From JBFIHF01 sp964411125 (GTDB lineage Bacteria; Myxococcota_A; Bradymonadia; Bradymonadales; Bradymonadaceae): a DNA stretch of 36,505 nucleotides. Under the pieces are notes generated by a model. That model was not told where the DNA came from and searched no databases. It saw nothing but the letters and a program-made list of their open reading frames with translations. The stretch covers positions 1 to 36,505 of the forward strand of contig CAYPJU010000071.1 of assembly GCA_964411125.1 (NCBI GenBank). Reading direction: 5' to 3'. The position numbers were made by a program, and so were the translations under genes. The first letter of the stretch is position 1; every line of letters begins with the position of its first letter. Of this stretch, positions 18,625-26,322 are shown piece after piece.

Positions 18625-19299
18625 ATGCGTCAGAATCTGTTCATCATTGATCGATGGGGCCGACGGTCGGCAAACTACCGCAACCGGTCCTACTGGAACC
18701 GTGGCAAACAAGGAGTCGTCTCCATCGATTGGCCGTCATTCAACCAGCTCGTCGCGCGTGCCGATGGGGACACGATCGTCCAAGCGCTGCGGACGTTTGC
18801 GCGAATGCTCGAGGTGGAGCTCGTCGACGTGACCGACGAGCCGCATCGTTGGGAAGAAGGGATCGTTCTGCATCGGGTGGGCGCTCACACGGCGGTGACG
18901 GAGCCGGAGGTCGACCTCTCCGACCGCCTGCTGCGCCCGGAGACGGCCGATGCCATCGTCGGGCTGCTCGCCGAGGATGCGGCGTTTTACGGGTACGACG
19001 AAGCGACGGAGACGTTGCACGTCACCGTGTACCGGGCCGGCGTTCCGACCCTGGAGTGGTGGGATTCCGAGCTTCCGGGGCCGAGCTTCGCACGGACGTT
19101 CGAGACGAACGGGCGGGCGACGGACGAAGATCCGCGACTGTATGCGCTGCGGGCGATGGACCTCGCGCCGACGAGCTCGATGGTGGACCGCGTCTCGTTC
19201 GTGGAGCAATCGCTGGCGCCGTTCGAGATCGAGGAGCTTCCCCCCGCGACGCATTCCCTCGACATACTCCGTGTGCTGCGTTTCGCCGAGACGAGTTGA
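18625..19299 (+). CDS. Uncharacterised protein, 224 residues
   Basis: Not recognised. ATG 18625 follows GAGGGAAA, and the strongly basic start (MRQNLFIIDRWGRRSANYRNR) leads into an acidic alpha/beta protein without signal or membrane segment. The open frame extends upstream to 18337, but that part crosses the origin-like repeats and reads as low-quality protein, so the later start is chosen. Features include a helix-rich IVQALRTFARMLEVELVDV segment and an aromatic patch (LEWWDSELPGPSF). It faces away from comEC and converges on the FGE-like gene with a 30-bp gap. Confidence 0.75.
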   Translation: MRQNLFIIDRWGRRSANYRNRSYWNRGKQGVVSIDWPSFNQLVARADGDTIVQALRTFARMLEVELVDVTDEPHRWEEGIVLHRVGAHTAVTEPEVDLSDRLLRPETADAIVGLLAEDAAFYGYDEATETLHVTVYRAGVPTLEWWDSELPGPSFARTFETNGRATDEDPRLYALRAMDLAPTSSMVDRVSFVEQSLAPFEIEELPPATHSLDILRVLRFAETS

Positions 19300-19329
19300 G
19301 CGGCGACGTCGCCGGAGCTGGCGCGAGTT

Positions 19330-20688
19330 TCAGCGGGGATAGGCACACCGAAAACCGACGTCGGCACGGCGGGCGTCGCTCTTGAGCTCGAGGCGGCCCG
19401 TCGTCCGGACATCGAACGGGGAGGACGCCCACGAGCCACCGCGCGCGAAGCCTCGCAGTTGGTCGCCGTCGCTGACCCATTCGAACACGTTTCCCGCCAT
19501 GTCGTAGGCTCCCACTGCGCTCTTCCCGTCGGGGAATGCCCCCGGTGGCAGCGACCACTCCCCACCGTCTATGTGGCCGGCGACCGACACACGCGCGACA
19601 TCTACCTCGCCCCAGTTCAGAACTTTGGGATCCCAGGCGATTCCCCACGGAAAGAGCCGCCCATCCTTTCCGCGCGCTGCGCGTTCCCACTGGTCGTGGT
19701 CCGGTAGCGCCCCCCCTGCCCACGTGCAGAAGGCGGCAGCCTCTTCGCGTGTGACACAAACGGCCGGGTGGGCCCGGTCCTGGACGGTCTTGGGAACGCG
19801 CAGCCCCGGCTGCAGTCCCTGGCTCGTGTAGACTTTGCAGTTCTTGAAGTCGATCGCGGCGCAGGCTCCGCCTCGCTTGCATTCGTTCCACTCGTCGAGC
19901 GTGACCTCGAGCGAATCGATCGCGTAGGCGTCGAGCTCGACGGTTTCTTCGGGAAACTCACCTTCGAGAAGTTCGTCTTGTTCACATCTGTCCTTGTCGT
20001 CCGCCTGGCTCAGGCATGCGGTGAGGACGAAGGAACGGACCGACTCGCTGAGGCCCCGCAGGTAGGGACCGGCTGGCACTTCGAGGGGCTGGCGGGTCGT
20101 CGCGCTCTCGATCTCGGCGGTGGCGTTCGTCCCCGACGGGGTCGCATACCACCACACCGCCATACCGACCGCGACGAGCGAGCAAACCCAGAGCGCCCCC
20201 CAGATCGGCGTGCGCCGTCGTTCTTCAGCTTCGCGGGCGGCCGGGATCTTCACCAACGCTTCGGAGTCGCGTTTCGGCCGTGGGACGAACCCGGTCGGAG
20301 GCGGAAGCTCGATCGGTCCGGACGCGTCCTCTTCGGCGGCCACCGAGCGCATCCCTTCGTTGACGGTGTTGTGAGGGTCGCCGACGCGGATCGCGCGATG
20401 GCCTTCCATCGCGGTCGGCTCGTCGCGCGGGACCGAGTGACGGGCGAGGTCTTCGGGTGTCACCGCGGGCGCTTCCCGGACGGTGGCGGCGTCGGACGAC
20501 GCGTGCCGGGGCCCGATCGCCTCGCGGACGGCGTCGACGTCGGCAGCCTTCGGGGGCCGATGTCCCTCCAGGGCGGTATCGAGCCCGCGTCCGACCCGAA
20601 ATCCACAGCTCTCGCAGAAGGGCGTCGCCGGGTCGTGCGGAGCCCCGCACTCGGGACAATGCGTCGGCGTGGGGTTGGAATCTTCCAT
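19330..20688 (-). CDS. Zinc-ribbon, membrane-anchored FGE/SUMF1-domain protein
   Basis: A 452-residue protein. Residues 11-28 are a zinc ribbon (CPECG and CESCG). A disordered linker with two similar TAxEGHR segments follows, then one membrane helix (161-181), then a formylglycine-generating-enzyme-like domain (about 205-452). That domain shows GPYLRG, VTLDEWNEC, PAVCVTREEAAAFCTWAGG, WERAARG, LFPWG, AGNVFEWVSDG and ARGGSWASS, ending in VGFRCAYPR. The topology puts the zinc ribbon in the cytoplasm and the FGE-like domain outside. Many such bacterial domains, often near kinases, are not sulfatase activators, and no sulfatase is present here, so the enzyme activity is uncertain. No clear Shine-Dalgarno precedes ATG 20688. 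Confidence 0.85.
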   Translation of the reverse strand: MEDSNPTPTHCPECGAPHDPATPFCESCGFRVGRGLDTALEGHRPPKAADVDAVREAIGPRHASSDAATVREAPAVTPEDLARHSVPRDEPTAMEGHRAIRVGDPHNTVNEGMRSVAAEEDASGPIELPPPTGFVPRPKRDSEALVKIPAAREAEERRRTPIWGALWVCSLVAVGMAVWWYATPSGTNATAEIESATTRQPLEVPAGPYLRGLSESVRSFVLTACLSQADDKDRCEQDELLEGEFPEETVELDAYAIDSLEVTLDEWNECKRGGACAAIDFKNCKVYTSQGLQPGLRVPKTVQDRAHPAVCVTREEAAAFCTWAGGALPDHDQWERAARGKDGRLFPWGIAWDPKVLNWGEVDVARVSVAGHIDGGEWSLPPGAFPDGKSAVGAYDMAGNVFEWVSDGDQLRGFARGGSWASSPFDVRTTGRLELKSDARRADVGFRCAYPR

Positions 20689-20860
20689 CGCGCGCTAAGC
20701 TTGCGTCGGTGCGAATTGCCCGCGGACCGACTGTTCGGTCTGTCGGGCTCGTGCGAACCATCGAGTCGGCTGGTCTCGGCAGGGCTTCACCTTTTTTCCC
20801 ACGCCCGAGACGCCGAGTTGTGATACCACGAACGCCTCTCGTCGCGATAACGGAGATCCC

Positions 20861-21463
20861 ATGAAGCGTGTCTTGTTCGTATTGATCGTCGGTGCTCTCG
20901 CGCTCAGCGCCTGTGAAGAGAAGAAAGAAGCTCCCGAGCCCGCTCCGCCAGTGGAGACTGTCGAAGCGGAACCGGCCGAACCCGAGCCGAAGGAAGAGCC
21001 GGCGAAGGAGGAACCTGCCGAAGAGGCGATGGAAGGGATGCAGTGGGTCGCCCACGACACGTACGGCGTGAAGTTCCGGGTTCCCGACGACTGGGAGGTG
21101 AAGCAGGACGGCGAGAACGTCTCCGTCACGTCGCCCGACTCGGCCATCTCCGTCCTGATGGTCGGCACCGAGAGCGAGGGCCTGCTTCAGACCGCCATCG
21201 AGAGCATCAAGAAAGAGGTCACGTTCAAGGACGTCGAGCTCAAGAAAGACAGCCAGACCGTCCTCAACGGGCTCCCGGGATACACCGCGCAGGGCTCCGC
21301 CGTTCTCGAAAAAGAGGGGGGCGACCAGGAGATCGAGTTCATCATGAACTCCGTGCGGACCGGCGAGAAGGGGATCGCGATGATGGTCTTCGCCGAGGCC
21401 GAGATGTACGAGGCGAAGAAGGAAGAGGTGCAGGGGATCGCGAAGACGCTGCAGAAGAAGTGA
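20861..21463 (+). CDS. Lipoprotein with a Glu/Pro-rich linker and a PsbP-like domain
   Basis: A 200-residue protein. Signal VLIVGALALSAC gives Cys18 as the lipid attachment site. A Glu/Pro/Ala/Lys repeat (about 19-58) probably forms an extended spacer away from the membrane. The C-terminal domain begins YGVKFRVPDDWEV and ends with a helix EAKKEEVQGIAKTLQ, a pattern seen in PsbP/DUF1795-like small domains, though this match is tentative. ATG 20861 follows GGAG with good spacing. It ends 15 bp before the convergent kinase gene. Confidence 0.8.
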   Translation: MKRVLFVLIVGALALSACEEKKEAPEPAPPVETVEAEPAEPEPKEEPAKEEPAEEAMEGMQWVAHDTYGVKFRVPDDWEVKQDGENVSVTSPDSAISVLMVGTESEGLLQTAIESIKKEVTFKDVELKKDSQTVLNGLPGYTAQGSAVLEKEGGDQEIEFIMNSVRTGEKGIAMMVFAEAEMYEAKKEEVQGIAKTLQKK

Positions 21464-21478
21464 CCCGGCGGGCCGGAC

Positions 21479-22825
21479 TCAGGCCGCGAACGTCACGACG
21501 AGGGCCGCGGCCGCGGCTCCGACCAACATCCCGACGACGAGCACCGCGACGATGAACCGGGTGTCGGCTCCGTGGGGCTTCGTCTCGATCTCTTTCGACT
21601 CTGGGCGTCGGGGCTCGACGGGGGAGTTCCGCTCGTCCGACCCGTCGCTCTCCTTCACATCGACCCACGAGACGACGTCGCCAAGTTCCAACTCGACGGG
21701 CTCGTACTTTCGGTCGGTGTCGACCTGCGCGTCCGTGCGGACGTAGCGCCCCTCGAGAGCCGCCTCCAGATCGGCTTCGGCGGGTAGCGGCGCCAGGGGT
21801 GGGAGGGCGAGCTCGCGACGGATCGCCGCGATCCTCGACCGCACTTTCGCCGCGTCGTCGAGGCGGTCGGCGCGCTCCTTGACCATCAGCTCTTCGATCA
21901 GCGCGACGATCGGTTCGGGGACGTCGGGCGCAATCTCGCGAAGATCCGGAGGCGGGCTCCCGAGCTGCATCACCATCGTCTCCATCGGGGTCGCTCCCTG
22001 AAGCGGCAACATCCCTGTCACCAGCTCGAAGAGCATCACACCGAGCGCGTAGAGATCGGTTGCCTGGTCGACCGGCTTACCGCGCGCCTGCTCGGGAGAC
22101 ATGTATTCGGGGGTGCCGAACACCATCCCTTCGCGCGTCAGGTTCTCGTCGACGCCGAGCGTCGGGCGCTCGACGTGTGCGATCCCGAAGTCGAGCAGTT
22201 TGACCTGGGGGCGTGCGCCGGCGCCCCGGACGACGAAGACGTTGTCCGGCTTGATGTCACGGTGGACGGTGCCCGCTTCGTGGGCCGCGCGCAGCGCGCT
22301 CGCTACTTGATCGACCACGTCCAGGGCGAAGTCGAACGTCATCGGGCGCGAGCGTATCACCCGCTGCAGGGCGACCCCCTCCACGTACTCCATCACCATG
22401 TAGAGGTAGTTGCCGTGCTCACCGTAGTCGATGAGCTTCACGATGTTGGGGTGGTCGAAGCCGGAGATGAGCTTGGCCTCGCGAAGGAACCTGGCCCTCA
22501 CCTTCTGGTCTGCGCTCAGGCGCCGACGCAACACCTTGACGGCGACCGTTCGTCCGACCGAGAGCTGGGAGCCCCGGTAGACGCGACCCATCGCCCCCTG
22601 GCCGATCAGTCGCCCGATGTAGAACCGCCCGTCGATCTTCTGTCCGGCGATCGTCTCGGGCTCGTCGGGGTCATCCCCGGACTCGGCGCCCGACAGGAGT
22701 GCTCCGTCGTCAGGACAGCGTGCGACCGAGAGGGGATACTTGTTCCCGCACTCCGGGCATCGATGTTCGAGATGGGTCGTCGGCCCCGACACTTGGTCGG
22801 GAAGGGTATCCGGTCCGTCGCTCAC
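21479..22825 (-). CDS. Ser/Thr protein kinase with N-terminal zinc ribbon and C-terminal membrane anchor
   Basis: A 448-residue Hanks-type kinase. A short ribbon-like motif (Cys23, Cys26, Cys37) precedes a complete catalytic domain: IGQGAMGRVY loop, Lys97 in VAVKVL, HRDIKPDN (188-195), LLDFG (DFG 212-214), GTPEYMSPEQ and a C-lobe with DLYALGVMLFEL. A charged linker leads to a single hydrophobic segment at the extreme C-terminus, so the protein is tail-anchored with its kinase in the cytoplasm and no extracellular sensor. GTG 22825 has GAGAG upstream; the frame also reaches a TTG at 22873 inside the upstream gene. It starts 29 bp after the Cys-rich lipoprotein stop and may be co-transcribed with it. 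Confidence 0.92.
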   Translation of the reverse strand: MSDGPDTLPDQVSGPTTHLEHRCPECGNKYPLSVARCPDDGALLSGAESGDDPDEPETIAGQKIDGRFYIGRLIGQGAMGRVYRGSQLSVGRTVAVKVLRRRLSADQKVRARFLREAKLISGFDHPNIVKLIDYGEHGNYLYMVMEYVEGVALQRVIRSRPMTFDFALDVVDQVASALRAAHEAGTVHRDIKPDNVFVVRGAGARPQVKLLDFGIAHVERPTLGVDENLTREGMVFGTPEYMSPEQARGKPVDQATDLYALGVMLFELVTGMLPLQGATPMETMVMQLGSPPPDLREIAPDVPEPIVALIEELMVKERADRLDDAAKVRSRIAAIRRELALPPLAPLPAEADLEAALEGRYVRTDAQVDTDRKYEPVELELGDVVSWVDVKESDGSDERNSPVEPRRPESKEIETKPHGADTRFIVAVLVVGMLVGAAAAALVVTFAA

Positions 22826-22853
22826 GGTACTCTCGGTGAACTCGTTTCGGGTT

Positions 22854-25805
22854 TCAGGGGGTCCCCGCCCCAATCGACCAGTCTGCGCGACGCCACGTCG
22901 TGGCGCTTCCCGACCACCCTACGCGATTTTTGCTCTGTCCGCTCGTCATCTGTGACGCGTCGATCGGTCCGGGGGTGAACGACAGACACGTGGGGCGCGG
23001 CGGGTCCTCGCCGGTCGTTCCGATCGATTCGGAGTAGTCGATGACGTTCGAGCAGCCCGTGCGGTCGCACGCCCCGTCGCACAAGAGCGTGTGCGAGTCG
23101 GCAGCCGTCAGGGTGTCGCAGGTCGAGAATGCGACGTCGATCCCCGCCCGCGGAGGATTTTCCGTTGCCCGGGCGACCGCCCCGCCGGCGAGCGGGTTCA
23201 CCGTCGCGAAACTGACCTGGATCGGTCCGCTGTTGTCGCAAGTCCCTTCGTGCTCCAGGCGGATGTTGGTCATCGGAGCGGCACACGCCGAGCGGTTCAG
23301 AATCTCGACCCAGTCGTTCGCCCCGCCGACGCCGCCGATCTCGTTGAGCTGCAGGTGCCGCGCCCGCGAGCCGATGCGAATGTCGAAGGGGCTCGTCGCT
23401 CCGTTGTAGCCGTCGACGACGACGTAGTAGGTCGTGCCTGCCTGCACCGTGATCTGCAGCAGCTCGTCGTTCGTGGCGCTGCGCTGCGAGACCCCCATGC
23501 AGGAACCGGCGACCGTGTGCGAACACCCGTTGCCGTCGTCGCGCAACACGAAGAGGTCGAGGTCGGCGGTCAGCCCGGTGACTTCGATGTCGACCAGACC
23601 AGAGGTCGACGGGATGAACCGCCAGGCGATCTCCGGCCCGGTGTGCGAGTAGCTGGTGCAGGCCCACTTGTCGACGAGGTCCCGCGCGTTCGCGACGTCG
23701 TTACTCGTCGAGATGGTCTGGTTGCACGTCAGCGTGGCGACGGGGACGCAGCCCTCGACCTCGCATCCCGCGCTGCAGCCGTCGCCGCCGGCGACGTTGC
23801 CGTCGTCGCAGCCCTCCATCCCCGACCAGACGAAGCCGTCCCCGCACGTCGCAGGTTCACAAGCGGTGGTGCAGGCGTCCGTAGCGATCGCGTTGCCGTC
23901 GTCGCACCCCTCCATCCCTTGCCACACGAAGCCGTCGCCGCATGATGCGTCGCGGCACGTGTCGAGGCACGCATCGCCGTTGTTTCCGTTGTTGTCGTCG
24001 CACTGCTCCCCGGGCTGCAGGACTCCATCGCCGCAGGTCGGGAGGGTGCAGGCGTTGGTGCAACCGTCGGTGTCGATCATGTTGCCGTCGTCGCAGCCTT
24101 CCATCCCTGCCCAGGTGAACCCGTCCCCACACGTCGCGGGGACGCAGCCGTCGACACAGTCGTCGTCGTTCGACGCGTTGCCGTCGTCGCACAGCTCGAC
24201 GCCTGCCTGGACGAACCCGTCCCCGCAGATCGCCGCTTCGCAGGTGTCGAGGCATCCGTCGCTGTTGTCAGGGTTCGCGTCGTCGCACTCTTCGACACCG
24301 TCCCGCACGAAGCCGTCGCCGCACCTCGCTCCGATGCAGCCGTCGAGGCAGTCGTCGGTGTTGTCGGTGTTGCCGTCGTCACACTCTTCGTCCTCGGCGT
24401 GGACCACCGAATCTCCACAGGTCGCGAGCAGGCAGTCGGTCAGACAGTCGTCGGTGTCGATCGAGTTGCCGTCGTCGCACTGCTCGACGCCCACGTGGTG
24501 TAGGCCGTCGCCGCATCGAGCCGCGACGCAGGTGTTGAGGCAGGCATCGGTGTTGCTGGTGTTGCCGTCGTCGCACTCCTCGACGCCCGCCTGGACCTTT
24601 CCGTCGCCGCACCGGGCGACGAGGCAGACAGACAGGCAGTCGTCGGTGTCGTCGGTGTTGCCGTCGTCGCACTGCTCGACCCCTGCGCGCACGAAGCCGT
24701 CGCCGCACCGCGGCGTCTTGCAGGTCGTCGGGCACGCGTCTTCGTCGGACGCGTTTCCGTCGTCGCACTCTTCGATCCCGGCGAGCAGGAAGCCGTCGCC
24801 GCACGTCGCCGACACGCAGGTGTCGAGGCATGCGTCGGTGTTGTCGTCGTTCCCGTCGTCGCACTCCTCGCCGGTCTGCCGGATCCCGTCACCGCAGGTC
24901 GGCAGGCGGCACAGCGAGGTGCAGCCGTCGTCCTCGTCGGTGTTCGCGTCGTCGCACGCCTCGACCCCGATGTGGACGATCCCGTCGCCACACACCGCGA
25001 CCTTGCAGTCGTTGGTGCAGTCGTCCTGGTCGTCGTCGTCCGCGTCGTCGCACTCCTCGATCCCGGCCTGAACGAACCCGTCGCCGCACACGGCGGGTTT
25101 GCAGTCGCTGCGGCAGCCGTCGTTGTCGACCATGTTGCCGTCGTCACACGCTTCGCGACCCGCCCAAACGACACCGTCTCCGCAGTACGCCTCGGCACAG
25201 TCGTTGAGGCATGCGTCGGTCTCGTCCGTGTTGCCGTCGTCGCACGCCTCCCCGTCGGCGACGATTCCGTCGCCACACTCGGCGGGCTCGCACTCGGAGG
25301 TGCATTCGTCGGTGTCGTCGGAGTTTCCGTCGTCGCACCCCTCGCCGGGGCTGACGAATCCGTCGCCGCAGACGGGCAGGTTGCACTGGATGCAGCGATC
25401 GTCGTCGTCGTCGTTGCCGTCGTCGCAGTCTTCCCCGTCCTGGATGATTCCGTCGCCGCACGCGGGGAGCCGGCATCCGTTGGTGCATTCGTCGTCGCCG
25501 ACGTCGTTGCCGTCGTCGCATTCCTCGTCGAGCTGACGCACTCCGTCGCCACAGACGGGGAGGGTGCAGGTGGTGGAGCACTCGTCGTCGTCGACGTCGT
25601 TGCCGTCGTCGCACTCTTCGCCTTCGTCGAGCTCCCCGTCGCCGCAGAAGCTCTCGCCTCCGCCATCGTTGTCTCCCATGTCCTCGCCACCGTTCGAGCC
25701 GCCAGCGTCTCCGCTCGGGTCGATCTCGACTTTCGCACAACCCCCCAGGGTCGAAGCGATCAGGATGGCGGCGAGCAGGAGACGGATAGTACTTCGTGAA
25801 TGCAT
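22854..25805 (-). CDS. Giant Cys-rich (DUF4215) repeat lipoprotein with PPC and lamin-tail-like domains
   Basis: A 983-residue surface protein. The signal ends in STLGGC (Cys23), followed by a Gly/Asp linker. Residues 53 to about 686 are 20 tandem Myxococcus Cys-rich repeats of about 31 residues with the core CGDGxxxxGExCDDGNxxxxDxCxxxC. The Asp-rich loops probably bind Ca2+ and the Cys pairs form disulphides. Next comes a domain like the pre-peptidase C-terminal fold (about 690-812, with DLDLFVLRDD and YYVVVDGYNG). The last 165 residues start LNEIGGVGGANDWVEILN, like a lamin-tail domain. Such proteins are exported stalk or adhesion proteins in Myxococcota; the role here is unknown. The large Cys and Asp content needs an oxidising compartment. 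Confidence 0.92.
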   Translation of the reverse strand: MHSRSTIRLLLAAILIASTLGGCAKVEIDPSGDAGGSNGGEDMGDNDGGGESFCGDGELDEGEECDDGNDVDDDECSTTCTLPVCGDGVRQLDEECDDGNDVGDDECTNGCRLPACGDGIIQDGEDCDDGNDDDDDRCIQCNLPVCGDGFVSPGEGCDDGNSDDTDECTSECEPAECGDGIVADGEACDDGNTDETDACLNDCAEAYCGDGVVWAGREACDDGNMVDNDGCRSDCKPAVCGDGFVQAGIEECDDADDDDQDDCTNDCKVAVCGDGIVHIGVEACDDANTDEDDGCTSLCRLPTCGDGIRQTGEECDDGNDDNTDACLDTCVSATCGDGFLLAGIEECDDGNASDEDACPTTCKTPRCGDGFVRAGVEQCDDGNTDDTDDCLSVCLVARCGDGKVQAGVEECDDGNTSNTDACLNTCVAARCGDGLHHVGVEQCDDGNSIDTDDCLTDCLLATCGDSVVHAEDEECDDGNTDNTDDCLDGCIGARCGDGFVRDGVEECDDANPDNSDGCLDTCEAAICGDGFVQAGVELCDDGNASNDDDCVDGCVPATCGDGFTWAGMEGCDDGNMIDTDGCTNACTLPTCGDGVLQPGEQCDDNNGNNGDACLDTCRDASCGDGFVWQGMEGCDDGNAIATDACTTACEPATCGDGFVWSGMEGCDDGNVAGGDGCSAGCEVEGCVPVATLTCNQTISTSNDVANARDLVDKWACTSYSHTGPEIAWRFIPSTSGLVDIEVTGLTADLDLFVLRDDGNGCSHTVAGSCMGVSQRSATNDELLQITVQAGTTYYVVVDGYNGATSPFDIRIGSRARHLQLNEIGGVGGANDWVEILNRSACAAPMTNIRLEHEGTCDNSGPIQVSFATVNPLAGGAVARATENPPRAGIDVAFSTCDTLTAADSHTLLCDGACDRTGCSNVIDYSESIGTTGEDPPRPTCLSFTPGPIDASQMTSGQSKNRVGWSGSATTWRRADWSIGAGTP
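23755..25649 (-). repeat. 20 in-frame coding repeats of about 95 bp
   Basis: The DNA encoding the Cys-rich repeats is itself repetitive: a GTCGTCGCA-like core, encoding CDDGN on the minus strand, recurs roughly every 93-99 bp. Unit 3 is short and lacks one residue group before its last Cys. Unit 14 has CGDS in place of CGDG. Such an array is prone to recombination and assembly collapse. Confidence 0.85.
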
Positions 25806-25871
25806 CTAAAATCCCGCATGGTCAGCCAGCGCGCGATACTGTCGATCGACCGACTCGATGTCAAACGCTTC

Positions 25872-25976
25872 GCGCCCCGCGCCCCGCGCCCCGCGCCCCG
25901 CGCCGACCGCACAGCGGAGAGCCCAGAGCGCAAGGCGCAGAGCGCACCGCGCAGAGCGCAGAGCGCACAGCGCGCT
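25872..25976. repeat. Low-complexity repeats upstream of the PilZ gene
   Basis: Four exact tandem copies of GCGCCCC occupy 25872-25899. An imperfect AGAGCGC/CGCACAG array then runs to about 25976. It lies in the divergent gap between the Cys-rich lipoprotein and the PilZ gene. Confidence 0.75.
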
Positions 25977-26024
25977 GTTGCGCGATTCGCGCAGATGCGC
26001 GAGGCTGGACGCTCAACTCGAAGA

Positions 26025-26032
26025 AGAGGGAG
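26025..26032 (+). promoter_or_regulatory. Ribosome binding site supporting the GTG start of the PilZ gene
   Basis: AGAGGGAG ends 3 nt before GTG 26036, with its GAGG core 6 nt from it. The frame continues upstream through the low-complexity repeat, so this site decides the start. Confidence 0.6.
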
Positions 26033-26035
26033 CTT

Positions 26036-26296
26036 GTGGACGAAGAACGCCGACGAGCACCGCGCAAGGAAATCTCCGGTCAGGTCGAATTCGTGCTCGA
26101 CGACGCTGGAAGCGTCATGGAGGCGCGTGGTGTCGACCTTTCCGAGCACGGGATCGGGTTCGAAGTGGACGAGCCGATCGAAGTGGCGCTCACCGTCACG
26201 ATCGACGGGGAAGAGACGACGCGGCGCGCGCGGCTCGTGCGTGTCTCCCGCGAGGACGACGGGTTTCACATCGGGCTCGAGTTCATCGAACGGTAG
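26036..26296 (+). CDS. Single-domain PilZ protein (c-di-GMP receptor)
   Basis: An 86-residue PilZ domain. The N-terminal RRAPR gives the RxxxR half and DLSEHG (34-39) gives the DxSxxG half of the c-di-GMP binding signature. The C-terminal strand FHIGLEFIE is typical. It would report cellular c-di-GMP level to a partner protein. A longer frame from 25796 reads through Arg/Pro-rich low-complexity sequence, so GTG 26036 behind AGAGGGAG is chosen. It lies 26 bp before the kinase-ATPase-TPR gene on the same strand, so a functional link to that protein is plausible but inferred. Confidence 0.85.
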   Translation: MDEERRRAPRKEISGQVEFVLDDAGSVMEARGVDLSEHGIGFEVDEPIEVALTVTIDGEETTRRARLVRVSREDDGFHIGLEFIER

Positions 26297-26322
26297 CGTC
26301 CCCGACCAGCGCCGGACCTTCG

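Noticed and set aside
23656..25071. Plus-strand Ser/Pro-rich open frame opposite the Cys-rich repeats
   Set aside because: Its periodic SSHSSxPA pattern is only the complement of the CDDGN-coding repeats.
23755..25649. Regularly spaced short repeats resembling a CRISPR array
   Set aside because: Spacing and repeat identity are explained by in-frame protein repeats; the units have no invariant direct repeat with unique spacers, and there are no cas genes.
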